A DNA stretch of 6,265 bases from Burkholderiaceae bacterium (GCA_031256125.1 JAIRRE010000209.1:1-6265), one strand, 5' to 3'; shown: positions 1 to 6,265, counted from the first letter of the stretch. Translations and numbers: made by a program. Notes: generated by a model from the sequence alone, not told the origin.

Positions 1-486
1 ATTTTGCTAAGCCCGGATACGGCCTACCTGGACCGCGTGCAGGCCGCAATCGACCGCCTGCTGCCCACCATGCCGCGCCGCGCGATCATCGCCGCATCGC
101 TCAACGGGCGCGGCGCGCTGATCCACACGCGCGACATGCAGGAGGCGTGCGCCATCGCCAACCGCATCGCGCCGGAGCACCTGGAAATCAGCAGCCGCGA
201 ACCGCACCGCTGGGAGCCGCTGATTCGCCATGCGGGCGCGATTTTTCTGGGCCTTTACGCCAGTGAAGCGCTGGGCGACTACTGCGCCGGCCCCAACCAC
301 GTGCTGCCCACCAGCGGCACCGCGCGCTTTTCATCGCCGCTGTCGGTGTATGACTTCCAGAAACGCAGCAGCCTGATTGAAGTCAGCCCGCAAGGCGCGC
401 AAACCCTGGGCCGCATCGCGCGGGAACTGGCTCTGGGCGAAGGGCTACACGCTCACGCTGAATCGGCGGGGCTGCGGTTGGGGTAA
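1..486 (+). CDS. hisD: histidinol dehydrogenase, C-terminal part (5' end outside window)
   Basis: HisD oxidises L-histidinol in two NAD-dependent steps to L-histidine, the end of histidine biosynthesis; it is a cytosolic zinc enzyme. The frame is open from the first base, so the TTG at position 4 is an internal codon and not a start. The 161 visible residues are the last third or so of a protein usually about 430 residues long. They include IAPEHLE (nt 166-186), whose Glu-His pair is the catalytic acid/base pair; [13 protein letters not shown] (nt 274-312), with the zinc-ligand Asp of GDY and the substrate-contacting His; the FQKRSS signature (nt 355-372); and a C-terminal AHAES His (nt 454-456) matching the last zinc ligand. 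These assignments follow the E. coli enzyme from memory. The gene ends in TAA and converges on lon. No hisC follows, unlike the common hisG-hisD-hisC order in this group. The identity is secure. Confidence 0.97.
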   Translation: MLLSPDTAYLDRVQAAIDRLLPTMPRRAIIAASLNGRGALIHTRDMQEACAIANRIAPEHLEISSREPHRWEPLIRHAGAIFLGLYASEALGDYCAGPNHVLPTSGTARFSSPLSVYDFQKRSSLIEVSPQGAQTLGRIARELALGEGLHAHAESAGLRLG

Positions 487-543
487 AACGAGTGCGTTGT
501 CTCACCTCAACATGAAATCGCGCCTATCACGCCATGGCAGCGT

Positions 544-625
544 TGCAAATCCGCGCGACACCTACGGATACTGCCGCGCTTGTGCTGCCCAAGCAGCCCA
601 AGCGTGCCCGCTTGCGCGGATTGCA
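544..625. repeat. nested inverted repeats (branched stem-loop) between hisD and lon
   Basis: An outer stem pairs TGCAA-A-TCCGCGC (544-556) with GCGCGGATTGCA (614-625): 12 base pairs with one bulged A. Inside it lie two small perfect hairpins: GCTGC-CCAA-GCAGC (584-597) and CAAGCG-TGCC-CGCTTG (599-614, sharing its last base with the outer stem). CAAGCG can also pair with a second CGCTTG at 577-582, so alternative folds exist. The element occupies most of the gap between two convergent genes. A role as a bidirectional transcript end or mRNA 3' stabiliser is inference; neither strand shows a T-run after the stem, so it is not a standard intrinsic terminator. It could also be a REP-like dispersed palindrome. 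Confidence 0.5.
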
Positions 626-637
626 TGAGGCGCTACC

Positions 638-3082
638 TTAATGCGTGACCGCGCCGGTCACGCCTGTAGCACTGGTCTGGGCGGCTTCCGGTGCTGGAAC
701 AACGGCGCCAGTGGGTGCATCATCGGCGGCCAGTGGCATGGGAGGGTGTTCCAGGGCGATGTCGAGTACCTGGTCGATCCAGCGCACAGGGGTGATTTGC
801 AGACCTTCCTTGACGTTGGCCGGAATTTCCTGCAAGTCCTTGACGTTTTCTTCCGGGATCATCACTTGCCGGATGCCGCCGCGCAATGCGGCGAGCAGTT
901 TTTCTTTCAGGCCGCCGATGGCGGTAACTTCGCCGCGCAGGGTGATTTCACCGGTCATGGCGACGTCGGCGCGCACCGGTATGCCGGTTAACGCCGAGAC
1001 TATGGCGGTGGTCATGGCCGCGCCGGCGCTGGGGCCGTCTTTGGGCGTGGCGCCGTCGGGCACGTGCAGGTGCAGGTCGCGTTTTTCAAAGGCTTCGTCG
1101 CGGATGCCCAGCACCCGTGCGCGCGAGCGCACTACGGTGCGCGCGGCTTCCACCGATTCCTTCATCACATCGCCCAGTTGGCCGGTGCGGGTGATGTTGC
1201 CTTTGCCAGGCATGGTGGCCGCTTCGATGGTCAGCAGGTCGCCGCCCACCTCGGTCCACGCCAAGCCGACAACTTGGCCGACCTGGTTTTGCTTTTCGGC
1301 GCGGCCAAAGATGAATTTGCGCACGCCCAGAAAGTCGCCCAGGTTCTCGGCATTGACCACGACCTTGGGTTGTGCCGTGCTGAGGAGCAGCGATTTGACG
1401 ACTCTGCGGCAGATTCTGGAGAGTTCGCGTTCCAGCGCGCGCACGCCCGCCTCGCGCGTGTAGTAGCGCACGATGTCGCGCACGGCCGCTTCGGTGACTT
1501 CCAGCTCGTCATCTTTGACGCCATTGTTCTTCTTCTGCTTGGGGATCAGGTATTTGAGGGCGATGCTGGTTTTTTCGTCCTCGGTGTAGCCGGACAGGCG
1601 GATGACTTCCATGCGATCGAGCAACGCGGGCGGGATGTGCATGGAGTTGCTGGTCGCCACGAACATCACGTCCGAGAGGTCGAAATCCACCTCGACGTAA
1701 TGGTCGCTGAAGGCGTGGTTTTGCTCGGGGTCGAGCACTTCCAGCAGCGCGCTGGCCGGGTCGCCCCGTGAGTCGGCGCCCATTTTGTCGATTTCATCGA
1801 ACAGGAACAGGGGGTTGCGGGTGCCGACTTTGGAGAGGTTTTGCAGCACCTTGCCCGGCAGCGAACCGATGTAGGTGCGGCGGTGGCCGCGGATTTCGGC
1901 TTCGTCATGCACGCCGCCCAGCGCCATACGCACGTATTTGCGGCCAGTGGCCTTGGCCACCGATTGACCGAGTGAAGTTTTGCCCACGCCCGGTGGCCCC
2001 ACCAGGCACAGGATGGGGGCTTTGACCCGCTCAACCCGCTGCTGCACCGCCAGGTATTCCAGGATGCGTTCCTTGACTTTTTCCAGCCCGAAGTGGTCTT
2101 CGTTCAAAACGGTTTCGGCATAGGCCAGATCGTGCTTGATCTTGGTCTTCTTGCTCCACGGCAGGGCGGTCAGCACGTCGATGTAGTTGCGCACCACAGT
2201 GGCCTCGGCGGACATGGGCTGCATCAACCGGAGTTTTTTCAATTCGCTCTCGGCTTTTTTGCGCACCTCCTTGGGCATACGGGCGGCTTTGATGCGTTTC
2301 TGGATTTCCTCGATGTCGGCGCCATCCTCGCCATCGCCCAGTTCTTTCTGGATCGCTTTGACCTGTTCGTTCAGATAGAAATCGCGCTGGTTTTTCTCCA
2401 TCTGGCGCTTGACTCGGCCACGGATTTTTTTATCGACGTTGAGGATTTCCACCTCGCGTTCGATCTGGCCGAACAGGTTCTCCAGCCGGGCGCGCACGTT
2501 CGCCAGGTCGAGCACCGCCTGTTTGTGTTCGAGCTTGAGCGGCATGTGGGCGGCGATGGTGTCGGCCAGCCGTCCGGGCGCCTCGATGTTGGCAATGGAG
2601 TTGAAGATTTCGCGCGAAATTTTGCCGTTGAGCTGGACGTATTGGTCGAACTGCTCCACCACCGCGCGGCGCAGCGCCTCGATTTCGCTGCTATTGGCGG
2701 CGGCCTGCTCATCTTCGGGCATGATGGGCGTGACGGTGGCAACGAACTGGGTCGTGTCATCCTCGATGTGCGTGACGGTGGCGCGCTGCTGGCCTTCGAT
2801 CAGCACCTTGACGGTGCCGTCGGGGAGTTTGAGCATTTGCAAAATGCTGGAGATACAACCCACCTCGAACATGTCGGCCACGTGCGGGTCTTCCTGCGTG
2901 GCGGTTTTTTGCGCCACCAGCATGATGCAGCGCTCCGCAGCCATCGCGTTTTCCAGCGCCCGGATGCTTTTAGGACGGCCCACGAACAGCGGGATGACCA
3001 TGTTCGGATACACCACCATGTCGCGCAGCGGCAACATCGGCAGATCAATCGGAATAGCAGGGAGCAGCGTGGTTGCGGACAT
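638..3082 (-). CDS. lon: ATP-dependent Lon protease (LonA type)
   Basis: Lon is a cytosolic homohexameric AAA+ serine protease that unfolds and degrades damaged proteins and short-lived regulators. At 814 residues it is slightly longer than the 784-residue E. coli enzyme. From the chosen start: LON N-terminal substrate-binding domain at about 12-200; helical, charged linker at about 200-310; AAA+ module with Walker A GPPGVGKTS (362-370), Walker B LFLFDEID (425-432) and candidate arginine finger in LLDRMEV (Arg490); protease domain with the Ser685-Lys728 dyad in DGPSAGAAM and GGLKEK, spaced 43 residues as in E. coli. About 35 Pro/Ala/Thr-rich residues follow the conserved end, probably a disordered tail. 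The ATG at 3082 is preferred because AGGAG lies 5 nt upstream; a TTG at 3097 would add five residues but overlaps that site. It lies downstream of clpX on the same strand and its 3' end faces hisD. Confidence 0.97.
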   Translation of the reverse strand: MSATTLLPAIPIDLPMLPLRDMVVYPNMVIPLFVGRPKSIRALENAMAAERCIMLVAQKTATQEDPHVADMFEVGCISSILQMLKLPDGTVKVLIEGQQRATVTHIEDDTTQFVATVTPIMPEDEQAAANSSEIEALRRAVVEQFDQYVQLNGKISREIFNSIANIEAPGRLADTIAAHMPLKLEHKQAVLDLANVRARLENLFGQIEREVEILNVDKKIRGRVKRQMEKNQRDFYLNEQVKAIQKELGDGEDGADIEEIQKRIKAARMPKEVRKKAESELKKLRLMQPMSAEATVVRNYIDVLTALPWSKKTKIKHDLAYAETVLNEDHFGLEKVKERILEYLAVQQRVERVKAPILCLVGPPGVGKTSLGQSVAKATGRKYVRMALGGVHDEAEIRGHRRTYIGSLPGKVLQNLSKVGTRNPLFLFDEIDKMGADSRGDPASALLEVLDPEQNHAFSDHYVEVDFDLSDVMFVATSNSMHIPPALLDRMEVIRLSGYTEDEKTSIALKYLIPKQKKNNGVKDDELEVTEAAVRDIVRYYTREAGVRALERELSRICRRVVKSLLLSTAQPKVVVNAENLGDFLGVRKFIFGRAEKQNQVGQVVGLAWTEVGGDLLTIEAATMPGKGNITRTGQLGDVMKESVEAARTVVRSRARVLGIRDEAFEKRDLHLHVPDGATPKDGPSAGAAMTTAIVSALTGIPVRADVAMTGEITLRGEVTAIGGLKEKLLAALRGGIRQVMIPEENVKDLQEIPANVKEGLQITPVRWIDQVLDIALEHPPMPLAADDAPTGAVVPAPEAAQTSATGVTGAVTH

Positions 3083-3087
3083 GGATA

Positions 3088-3092
3088 CTCCT
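3088..3092 (-). promoter_or_regulatory. lon ribosome binding site
   Basis: On the minus strand AGGAG precedes the ATG at 3082 with a 5-nt spacer. It decides the start: the in-frame TTG at 3097 lies upstream of this site and has no comparable purine tract in front of it. Confidence 0.7.
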
Positions 3093-3115
3093 GGCAAAAA
3101 GCGGGATAACGTTGT

Positions 3116-3143
3116 TAGATAAATGCGAGGGCGTGATTTTCAA
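3116..3143 (-). promoter_or_regulatory. candidate lon promoter
   Basis: Minus-strand TTGAAA (3138-3143) is followed after 16 nt by TATCTA (3116-3121), putting a start near 3109 and a leader of roughly 27 nt. The -10 match to sigma-70 is poor (3 of 6). The TTGAAA followed by CTCGCATTTA also resembles a heat-shock sigma-32 promoter, which would suit lon, but the spacer (about 10 nt) is shorter than the usual 13-17. A small palindrome TAAC-AAC-GTTA (3107-3117) lies at the expected transcript start. The position is plausible, the sigma class is undecided and the evidence is weak. Confidence 0.3.
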
Positions 3144-3195
3144 CCCGTAATCGGAAAATGCCCCCGCCTATCCGCAGGAAAAAGGGACGGCAGCA

Positions 3196-4464
3196 TCAAG
3201 CCTGTTTGGCCGCTTCGCGGTACACCAGCAGCGGCTGCTTGCCGTCTTCCACGGTGGATTCATCGACCACCACTTTGGCTACGTTGGGCGTGTGCGGTAG
3301 ATCGAACATGGTGTCAATAAGCGCCTGCTCCAAAATCGAGCGCAAACCCCGTGCGCCAGTTTTGCGCGCGATGGCCTTGAGCGCGATGGCTTTGAGTGCC
3401 GAGGGGCGAATCTCCAACTCCACGCCTTCCATTTCCAGCAGGCGCGCGAATTGTTTGACCACGGCGTTTTTCGGCTCGGTAAGGATTTGGATCAGCGCGT
3501 CCTCATCCAGCTCCTCCAGCGTGGCAACCACCGGCAAACGCCCCACCAGTTCGGGAATCAGGCCAAATTTAATAAGGTCTTCCGGTTCGACCTCGTTGAA
3601 TACCTCGGTCAGCGATCGCTCTTGCTTGCTGCGCACGATGGCGCCAAAACCAATGCCACCATCTTCGGTGCGTTGTTCAATGACTTTTTCCAGTCCGGCA
3701 AACGCGCCGCCGCAGATGAACAGAATGTTGGTGGTGTCTATCTGTAAAAAGTCCTGATTCGGATGCTTGCGCCCGCCCTGCGGCGGCACGCTGGCCATGG
3801 TGCCTTCGACGAGTTTGAGCAGAGCCTGTTGCACTCCTTCACCCGATACGTCGCGCGTGATGCTGGGGTTGTCGGACTTGCGGCTGATCTTGTCGATTTC
3901 GTCGATATAGACAATGCCGCGCTGCGCCCGGTTCACGTCGTATTTGCAGCTTTGCAGCAACTTGGTGATGATGTTCTCGACATCCTCGCCCACGTAGCCC
4001 GCTTCGGTCAGCGTGGTGGCGTCGGCCATCACGAACGGCACGTCGAGCTGGCGCGCCAGCGTTTGCGCCAGCAGCGTCTTGCCCGAACCGGTAGGGCCGA
4101 TCAGCAAAATGTTGCTTTTTGCCAACTCCACATCACCGCTTTTGGCGTCATCTTTGTGCTGCAAGCGCTTGTAGTGGTTGTAAACCGCCACTGCCAGCGC
4201 GCGCTTGGCTTTTACCTGCCCAATGACGTAGTTGTCCAGGTTGGCCTTGAGGTCTGAGGGAGTAGGCAAGCTCTGAAGCGCGGCGGACTTGCTGTCCGCA
4301 GCCGTACTTTCCTCGCGCATCAAGTCGTTACATAGTGTAAGACACTCGTAACAGATAAATACCGCATCACTACCGATCAGCTTGACTTCGTGCTGACTCT
4401 TGCCGCAAAACGAGCAATGCAGGTCTTTTTCGGAATTGGGAGCGCCTTTTTTATCGTCAGCCAT
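3196..4464 (-). CDS. clpX: ATP-dependent unfoldase ClpX (Clp protease ATPase subunit)
   Basis: ClpX is a cytosolic AAA+ hexamer that recognises tagged proteins, unfolds them and threads them into ClpP. The 422 residues match the usual length. Visible: N-terminal zinc-binding domain with CSFC (Cys17, Cys20) and CYEC (Cys38, Cys41); Walker A GPTGSGKT (123-130); pore loop GYVG (156-159); Walker B IVYIDEID (184-191); RKH pore loop (232-234); IGF loop that docks onto ClpP (271-273); arginine finger in ELVGRLP (Arg309); sensor-2 GARGLRS (370-376). The ATPase core is fully conserved. The zinc domain is not: it reads [17 protein letters not shown] where relatives have HEVKKLIAGPSVFICDEC, one residue shorter between the cysteine pairs. 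The ATG start is the only one in frame that gives the normal N-terminus, yet no Shine-Dalgarno precedes it. It lies between clpP and lon on the same strand. Confidence 0.98.
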   Translation of the reverse strand: MADDKKGAPNSEKDLHCSFCGKSQHEVKLIGSDAVFICYECLTLCNDLMREESTAADSKSAALQSLPTPSDLKANLDNYVIGQVKAKRALAVAVYNHYKRLQHKDDAKSGDVELAKSNILLIGPTGSGKTLLAQTLARQLDVPFVMADATTLTEAGYVGEDVENIITKLLQSCKYDVNRAQRGIVYIDEIDKISRKSDNPSITRDVSGEGVQQALLKLVEGTMASVPPQGGRKHPNQDFLQIDTTNILFICGGAFAGLEKVIEQRTEDGGIGFGAIVRSKQERSLTEVFNEVEPEDLIKFGLIPELVGRLPVVATLEELDEDALIQILTEPKNAVVKQFARLLEMEGVELEIRPSALKAIALKAIARKTGARGLRSILEQALIDTMFDLPHTPNVAKVVVDESTVEDGKQPLLVYREAAKQA

Positions 4465-4473
4465 GCGATGAAG

Positions 4474-4491
4474 GCCCGCCGGAGGGCGGGC
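4474..4491 (-). other. GC-rich hairpin in the clpX leader
   Basis: Perfect 7-bp stem GCCCGCC-CTCC-GGCGGGC, read on the minus strand, ending 9 nt before the clpX ATG. Its 3' arm covers positions -10 to -16, overlapping where a ribosome binding site would start. The following CTTCATCGC is not U-rich enough for an ordinary intrinsic terminator. It may control clpX translation, act as a weak attenuator or protect the transcript; the role is inferred, the structure is seen. Confidence 0.5.
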
Positions 4492-4511
4492 ATTGACAGA
4501 ACAAGTGAATT

Positions 4512-4541
4512 ATCATACCCAAAAGCCCAGCGCCGGGGCAA
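4512..4541 (-). promoter_or_regulatory. candidate clpX promoter
   Basis: The minus strand shows TTGCCC (4536-4541), an 18-nt spacer and TATGAT (4512-4517). The -10 matches sigma-70 at 5 of 6 positions and the -35 at 4 of 6. Transcription would begin near 4505, giving a leader of about 40 nt that contains the hairpin at 4474-4491. This would let clpX and lon be transcribed apart from clpP. Of the promoter candidates in the window this one has the best -10. Confidence 0.45.
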
Positions 4542-4562
4542 AACTGAGAAAGCAAACTGGGC
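4521..4562 (-). terminator. possible weak terminator after clpP
   Basis: On the minus strand GCCCAG (4557-4562) can pair with CTGGGC (4525-4530) across a 26-nt loop, and the stem is followed by TTTTG. The loop is long and the T-run short, so termination would be inefficient at best. The stem overlaps the -35 and spacer of the candidate clpX promoter. Confidence 0.2.
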
Positions 4563-4587
4563 GGCGGTTGAATCGTTATCGTTGTTT

Positions 4588-5199
4588 TTACGTCCGTTTG
4601 GCCACCACTTGATCGACCAGGCCGTACTCGCGCGCCTCGTCGGCGGTCATGAAGTAGTCGCGCTCGGTATCGTGTACCACCTTCTCATAGGGCTGGCCGG
4701 TGCGCTCGGCCAGGATGCGGTTCATTTGCTCCTTGGTGCGCAGAATGTCGCGCGCGTGAATTTCAATATCGGTGGCTTGCCCTTGCGTGCCGCCGAGCAC
4801 TTGGTGGATCATGATCTTGCTGTTGGGCAGCGAAAAACGCTTGCCCTTGGCTCCGGCTGCCAGCAAAAACGCCCCCATGCTGGCGGCAAAGCCCAGGCAC
4901 ATGGTGGAAACGTCCGGTTTGATGAACTGCATGGTGTCGAAGATCGACATGCCCGCGCTGACGCTGCCGCCGGGCGAGTTGATGTAAAACGAAATGTCCT
5001 TGTCCGGGTTTTCGCTTTCCAGGAACAGCAGTTGCGCGACCACCAGGTTGGCCGTCTGGTCGTTGACCTCGCCGACCAGAAACACCACGCGCTCCTTAAG
5101 CAGGCGCGAGTAAATGTCGTAAGAGCGTTCGCCACGCCCGGACTGCTCGACCACCATCGGGATCAGGCCCAGGTTGCGGGGGGATTCGTATGTGCGCAT
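4588..5199 (-). CDS. clpP: ATP-dependent Clp protease proteolytic subunit ClpP
   Basis: ClpP is the serine peptidase of the cytosolic ClpXP/ClpAP complex; two heptameric rings enclose a chamber into which ClpX or ClpA feeds unfolded chains. With the start at 5199 it has 203 residues (E. coli 207). The catalytic triad is intact: Ser107 in GFAASMGAF, His132 in MIHQ, and Asp181, the last Asp of DTERD. The spacing of 25 and 49 residues equals that of E. coli. The oxyanion segment [11 protein letters not shown] and the N-terminal region [16 protein letters not shown] are standard. Start choice: upstream in-frame ATGs at 5217 and 5238 would give 209 or 216 residues, but only the 5199 ATG has a spaced GGAG. 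It runs in the same direction as clpX, with a 123-nt gap. Upstream lies a cysteine synthase homologue rather than the usual tig. Confidence 0.96.
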   Translation of the reverse strand: MRTYESPRNLGLIPMVVEQSGRGERSYDIYSRLLKERVVFLVGEVNDQTANLVVAQLLFLESENPDKDISFYINSPGGSVSAGMSIFDTMQFIKPDVSTMCLGFAASMGAFLLAAGAKGKRFSLPNSKIMIHQVLGGTQGQATDIEIHARDILRTKEQMNRILAERTGQPYEKVVHDTERDYFMTADEAREYGLVDQVVAKRT

Positions 5200-5204
5200 G
5201 AGTG

Positions 5205-5208
5205 CTCC
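5205..5208 (-). promoter_or_regulatory. clpP ribosome binding site
   Basis: Minus-strand GGAG sits 5 nt before the ATG at 5199. Neither the ATG at 5217 nor the one at 5238 has a correctly spaced purine tract, so this site favours the shortest N-terminus. Confidence 0.6.
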
Positions 5209-5238
5209 GTGTTTCATCAATGTTGATTTGTGTCGCAT

Positions 5239-5270
5239 CCTGTACGATTACCTAGGGACGCTTGACAAGC
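5239..5270 (-). promoter_or_regulatory. candidate clpP promoter overlapping a palindrome
   Basis: Minus-strand TTGTCA (5263-5268, 5 of 6 to the sigma-70 -35) is followed after 18 nt by TACAGG (5239-5244, only 3 of 6 to the -10). A transcript from here would start near 5232, after the ATG at 5238, which agrees with a 5199 start. The -35 lies inside the perfect palindrome GCTTG-A-CAAGC (5260-5270), which could be an operator. The weak -10 keeps confidence low. Confidence 0.25.
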
Positions 5271-5318
5271 AGGGTTGGAAAGATACCACTGTTTAATCGC
5301 CTGAACCGGTGTTTTGTT

Positions 5319-5336
5319 CCCCAGCGCCTACTGGGG
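5319..5336. other. hairpin downstream of the cysteine synthase homologue
   Basis: Perfect inverted repeat CCCCAG-CGCCTA-CTGGGG. On the minus strand a second CCCCAGT copy (5336-5342) directly precedes the stem, so the pairing arm has two possible partners. No T-run follows on either strand. It lies between the stop at 5396 and clpP, where a transcript end would be expected, but it is not a standard intrinsic terminator. Confidence 0.3.
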
Positions 5337-5349
5337 ACTGGGGCGGTTG

Positions 5350-5367
5350 GTGGCTGTACAAAGCCAC
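5350..5367. other. second small hairpin downstream of the cysteine synthase homologue
   Basis: Perfect inverted repeat GTGGCT-GTACAA-AGCCAC, about 28 nt past the cysteine synthase stop in the transcribed direction. No T-run follows. Together with the hairpin at 5319-5336 it may form the 3' end of that mRNA; a stem of this size could also occur by chance. Confidence 0.25.
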
Positions 5368-5395
5368 ATAGCGCGGCGGCGTGTGCGGACGGGGA

Positions 5396-6265
5396 TCACT
5401 GTTCGCCGCGCAGCCCCGTCACGGGTATCGCCCGGATTGCCGTAATCTCGACCTCGGGCGCGAGCATACCGGGTTGCACCGGTTCCGTCCGCATCAAGTC
5501 GGTGGACAGGTATTTCTTATTGCAATCAGCGAACACCGTGGCGACCACCGCATCGCCGCCCGACTCGTTTTGCAATTGCAGCGCGCCGAGAAAGTTGGCG
5601 CCGGACGAAATGCCCACGCCCAAGCCGTGACGCGCCAGTTTTTGCGCCATCAGAATCGCGTCGCCATCATCAATGCTGACGATGCTGTCCAGTTGCTTCA
5701 AGTCGATGACCGCCGGAATCAACTCATCGGAAATACCCTGGATGCGGTGCTTGCCGACCTGGTATCCGGTTGATAGCGTTGGCGAATTGGACGGTTCCAG
5801 CGGATGCACGCGGGTGGCCGGCGCCTGTTCGCGCAGATAGCGGCCCACGCCCATGACGGTGCCGCCGGTGCCCACGCCCGCGACGAACGCATCGGGGCGC
5901 ACGCCGCAGGCTTGCAACTGCGCCCACAGTTCCGGCCCGGTGGTCAAGTAGTGCGCTTCGCTGTTGTCGTGATTGGAAAACTGGCACGGCAGAAAAGCGC
6001 CCGGCGTTTGCACCGCGAACTGCTCGCTCTTCTGGATGCTGCCCAGAAATCCGCCTTCTGCGCGGCTGACCAGCCGCACCTGTGCGCCGAAACTCTCGAT
6101 CAGACTGATGCGCTCGCGGCTCATCCAGTCGGGCATGAAGATCACCACCGGGCAGCCCAGCACCGCGCCCAGCGCCGCAAAGGCGCTGCCGGTGTTGCCG
6201 CTGGTGGCCTCGGCGATCGGAGCGCCCGCTTGCAGCCGCCCCTGTTCGATGGCCCGCCACAGGAT
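5396..6265 (-). CDS. PLP-dependent cysteine synthase family protein (CysK-like), N-terminus outside window
   Basis: Fold-type II PLP enzyme of the O-acetylserine sulfhydrylase / cystathionine beta-synthase family; the likely reaction is beta-replacement on an activated serine to make cysteine. The frame stays open to the window edge, giving 289 residues. Numbering from that edge: [12 protein letters not shown] (19-30) is the substrate-binding loop; [19 protein letters not shown] resembles the CysK segment before the glycine loop; [10 protein letters not shown] (130-139) is the PLP-phosphate loop; GISSGAN (218-224) carries the serine facing the pyridine nitrogen. The PLP-binding lysine should lie in the roughly 50 missing residues. 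The glycine loop is CysK-like and unlike the usual CysM. The end reads [11 protein letters not shown] and continues some 30 residues, a variant I associate with a side branch of the family. The exact substrate is uncertain, so no symbol is given. It lies upstream of clpP on the same strand. Confidence 0.9.
   Translation of the reverse strand: MLWRAIEQGRLQAGAPIAEATSGNTGSAFAALGAVLGCPVVIFMPDWMSRERISLIESFGAQVRLVSRAEGGFLGSIQKSEQFAVQTPGAFLPCQFSNHDNSEAHYLTTGPELWAQLQACGVRPDAFVAGVGTGGTVMGVGRYLREQAPATRVHPLEPSNSPTLSTGYQVGKHRIQGISDELIPAVIDLKQLDSIVSIDDGDAILMAQKLARHGLGVGISSGANFLGALQLQNESGGDAVVATVFADCNKKYLSTDLMRTEPVQPGMLAPEVEITAIRAIPVTGLRGEQ

Noticed and set aside
540..560. tRNA T-arm-like stretch (TTGCAAATCC) in the hisD-lon gap
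   Set aside because: No T-stem pairing and no acceptor, D or anticodon arms around it; the bases belong to the inverted repeat instead.
377..628. 83-codon plus-strand frame running out of hisD into the gap
   Set aside because: It begins inside hisD in another frame, has no ribosome site of note and covers the inverted repeat; it is better explained as chance.
645..1463. 272-codon plus-strand open frame opposite the 3' part of lon
   Set aside because: Low-complexity Ser/Thr/Arg-rich translation typical of a shadow frame over a conserved gene.
3083..3097. Longer lon start at a TTG adding five residues
   Set aside because: The AGGAG ribosome site lies between this TTG and the ATG at 3082, so the ATG is favoured.
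2093..3109. 338-codon open frame on the plus strand, antisense to lon
   Set aside because: It lies wholly over lon, whose protein is conserved end to end. GC-rich codon use readily leaves long open antisense frames, and the translation shows no recognisable domain.
3368..3399. Short tandem repeat in clpX encoding [10 protein letters not shown]
   Set aside because: The segment has the same length as in E. coli ClpX, so it is a conserved helix with similar residues and not a recent duplication.
4390..5226. 278-codon plus-strand open frame spanning clpP and the start of clpX
   Set aside because: It is antisense to two certain genes and its translation matches no family I know.
5262..5290. Perfect TTGACA on the plus strand upstream of the cysteine synthase 3' end
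   Set aside because: No acceptable -10 at 16-18 nt, and downstream there is only sequence antisense to a real gene.
1..6265. Mobile elements, CRISPR arrays, phage genes or defence systems
   Set aside because: No transposase or integrase motifs, no regularly spaced repeats, and all long coding frames are assigned to housekeeping genes.

Overview
The window is chromosomal housekeeping DNA from a GC-rich betaproteobacterium. The Lon, ClpX and ClpP proteins read most like those of Burkholderiales, perhaps Comamonadaceae. This assignment comes from remembered family signatures (for example the ClpX C-terminal half with [10 protein letters not shown] and [11 protein letters not shown], and the ClpP core), not from a database search.

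Layout, left to right: the 3' end of hisD on the plus strand (1-486); a 151-nt convergent gap holding nested inverted repeats (487-637); then a minus-strand series that is transcribed right to left. In transcription order this series is a cysteine synthase-family gene (5396-6265, its 5' end outside the window), clpP (4588-5199), clpX (3196-4464) and lon (638-3082). The gaps between these genes are 196, 123 and 113 nt. Each gap holds a candidate promoter of modest or weak quality, so clpP, clpX and lon may be read both together and separately. No stretch over 300 nt lacks a gene.

How the genes work together: ClpX is the AAA+ unfoldase that feeds the ClpP peptidase, and Lon is the second soluble ATP-dependent protease. 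Side by side they form the usual protein quality-control cluster. All active-site motifs are intact in the three proteins. HisD (last steps of histidine synthesis) and the cysteine synthase homologue (PLP-dependent beta-replacement) belong to amino-acid biosynthesis and have no evident functional link to the proteases.

I see no mobile element, CRISPR array, RNA gene or new multi-gene system. The points worth a second look are moderate. The trigger-factor gene tig, usually next to clpP, is replaced by the cysteine synthase homologue. hisD is not followed by hisC. ClpX has an altered zinc-binding domain with one residue missing between its cysteine pairs. The clpX leader has a perfect GC hairpin next to the start codon and no Shine-Dalgarno sequence. 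The hisD-lon gap holds a branched inverted repeat.
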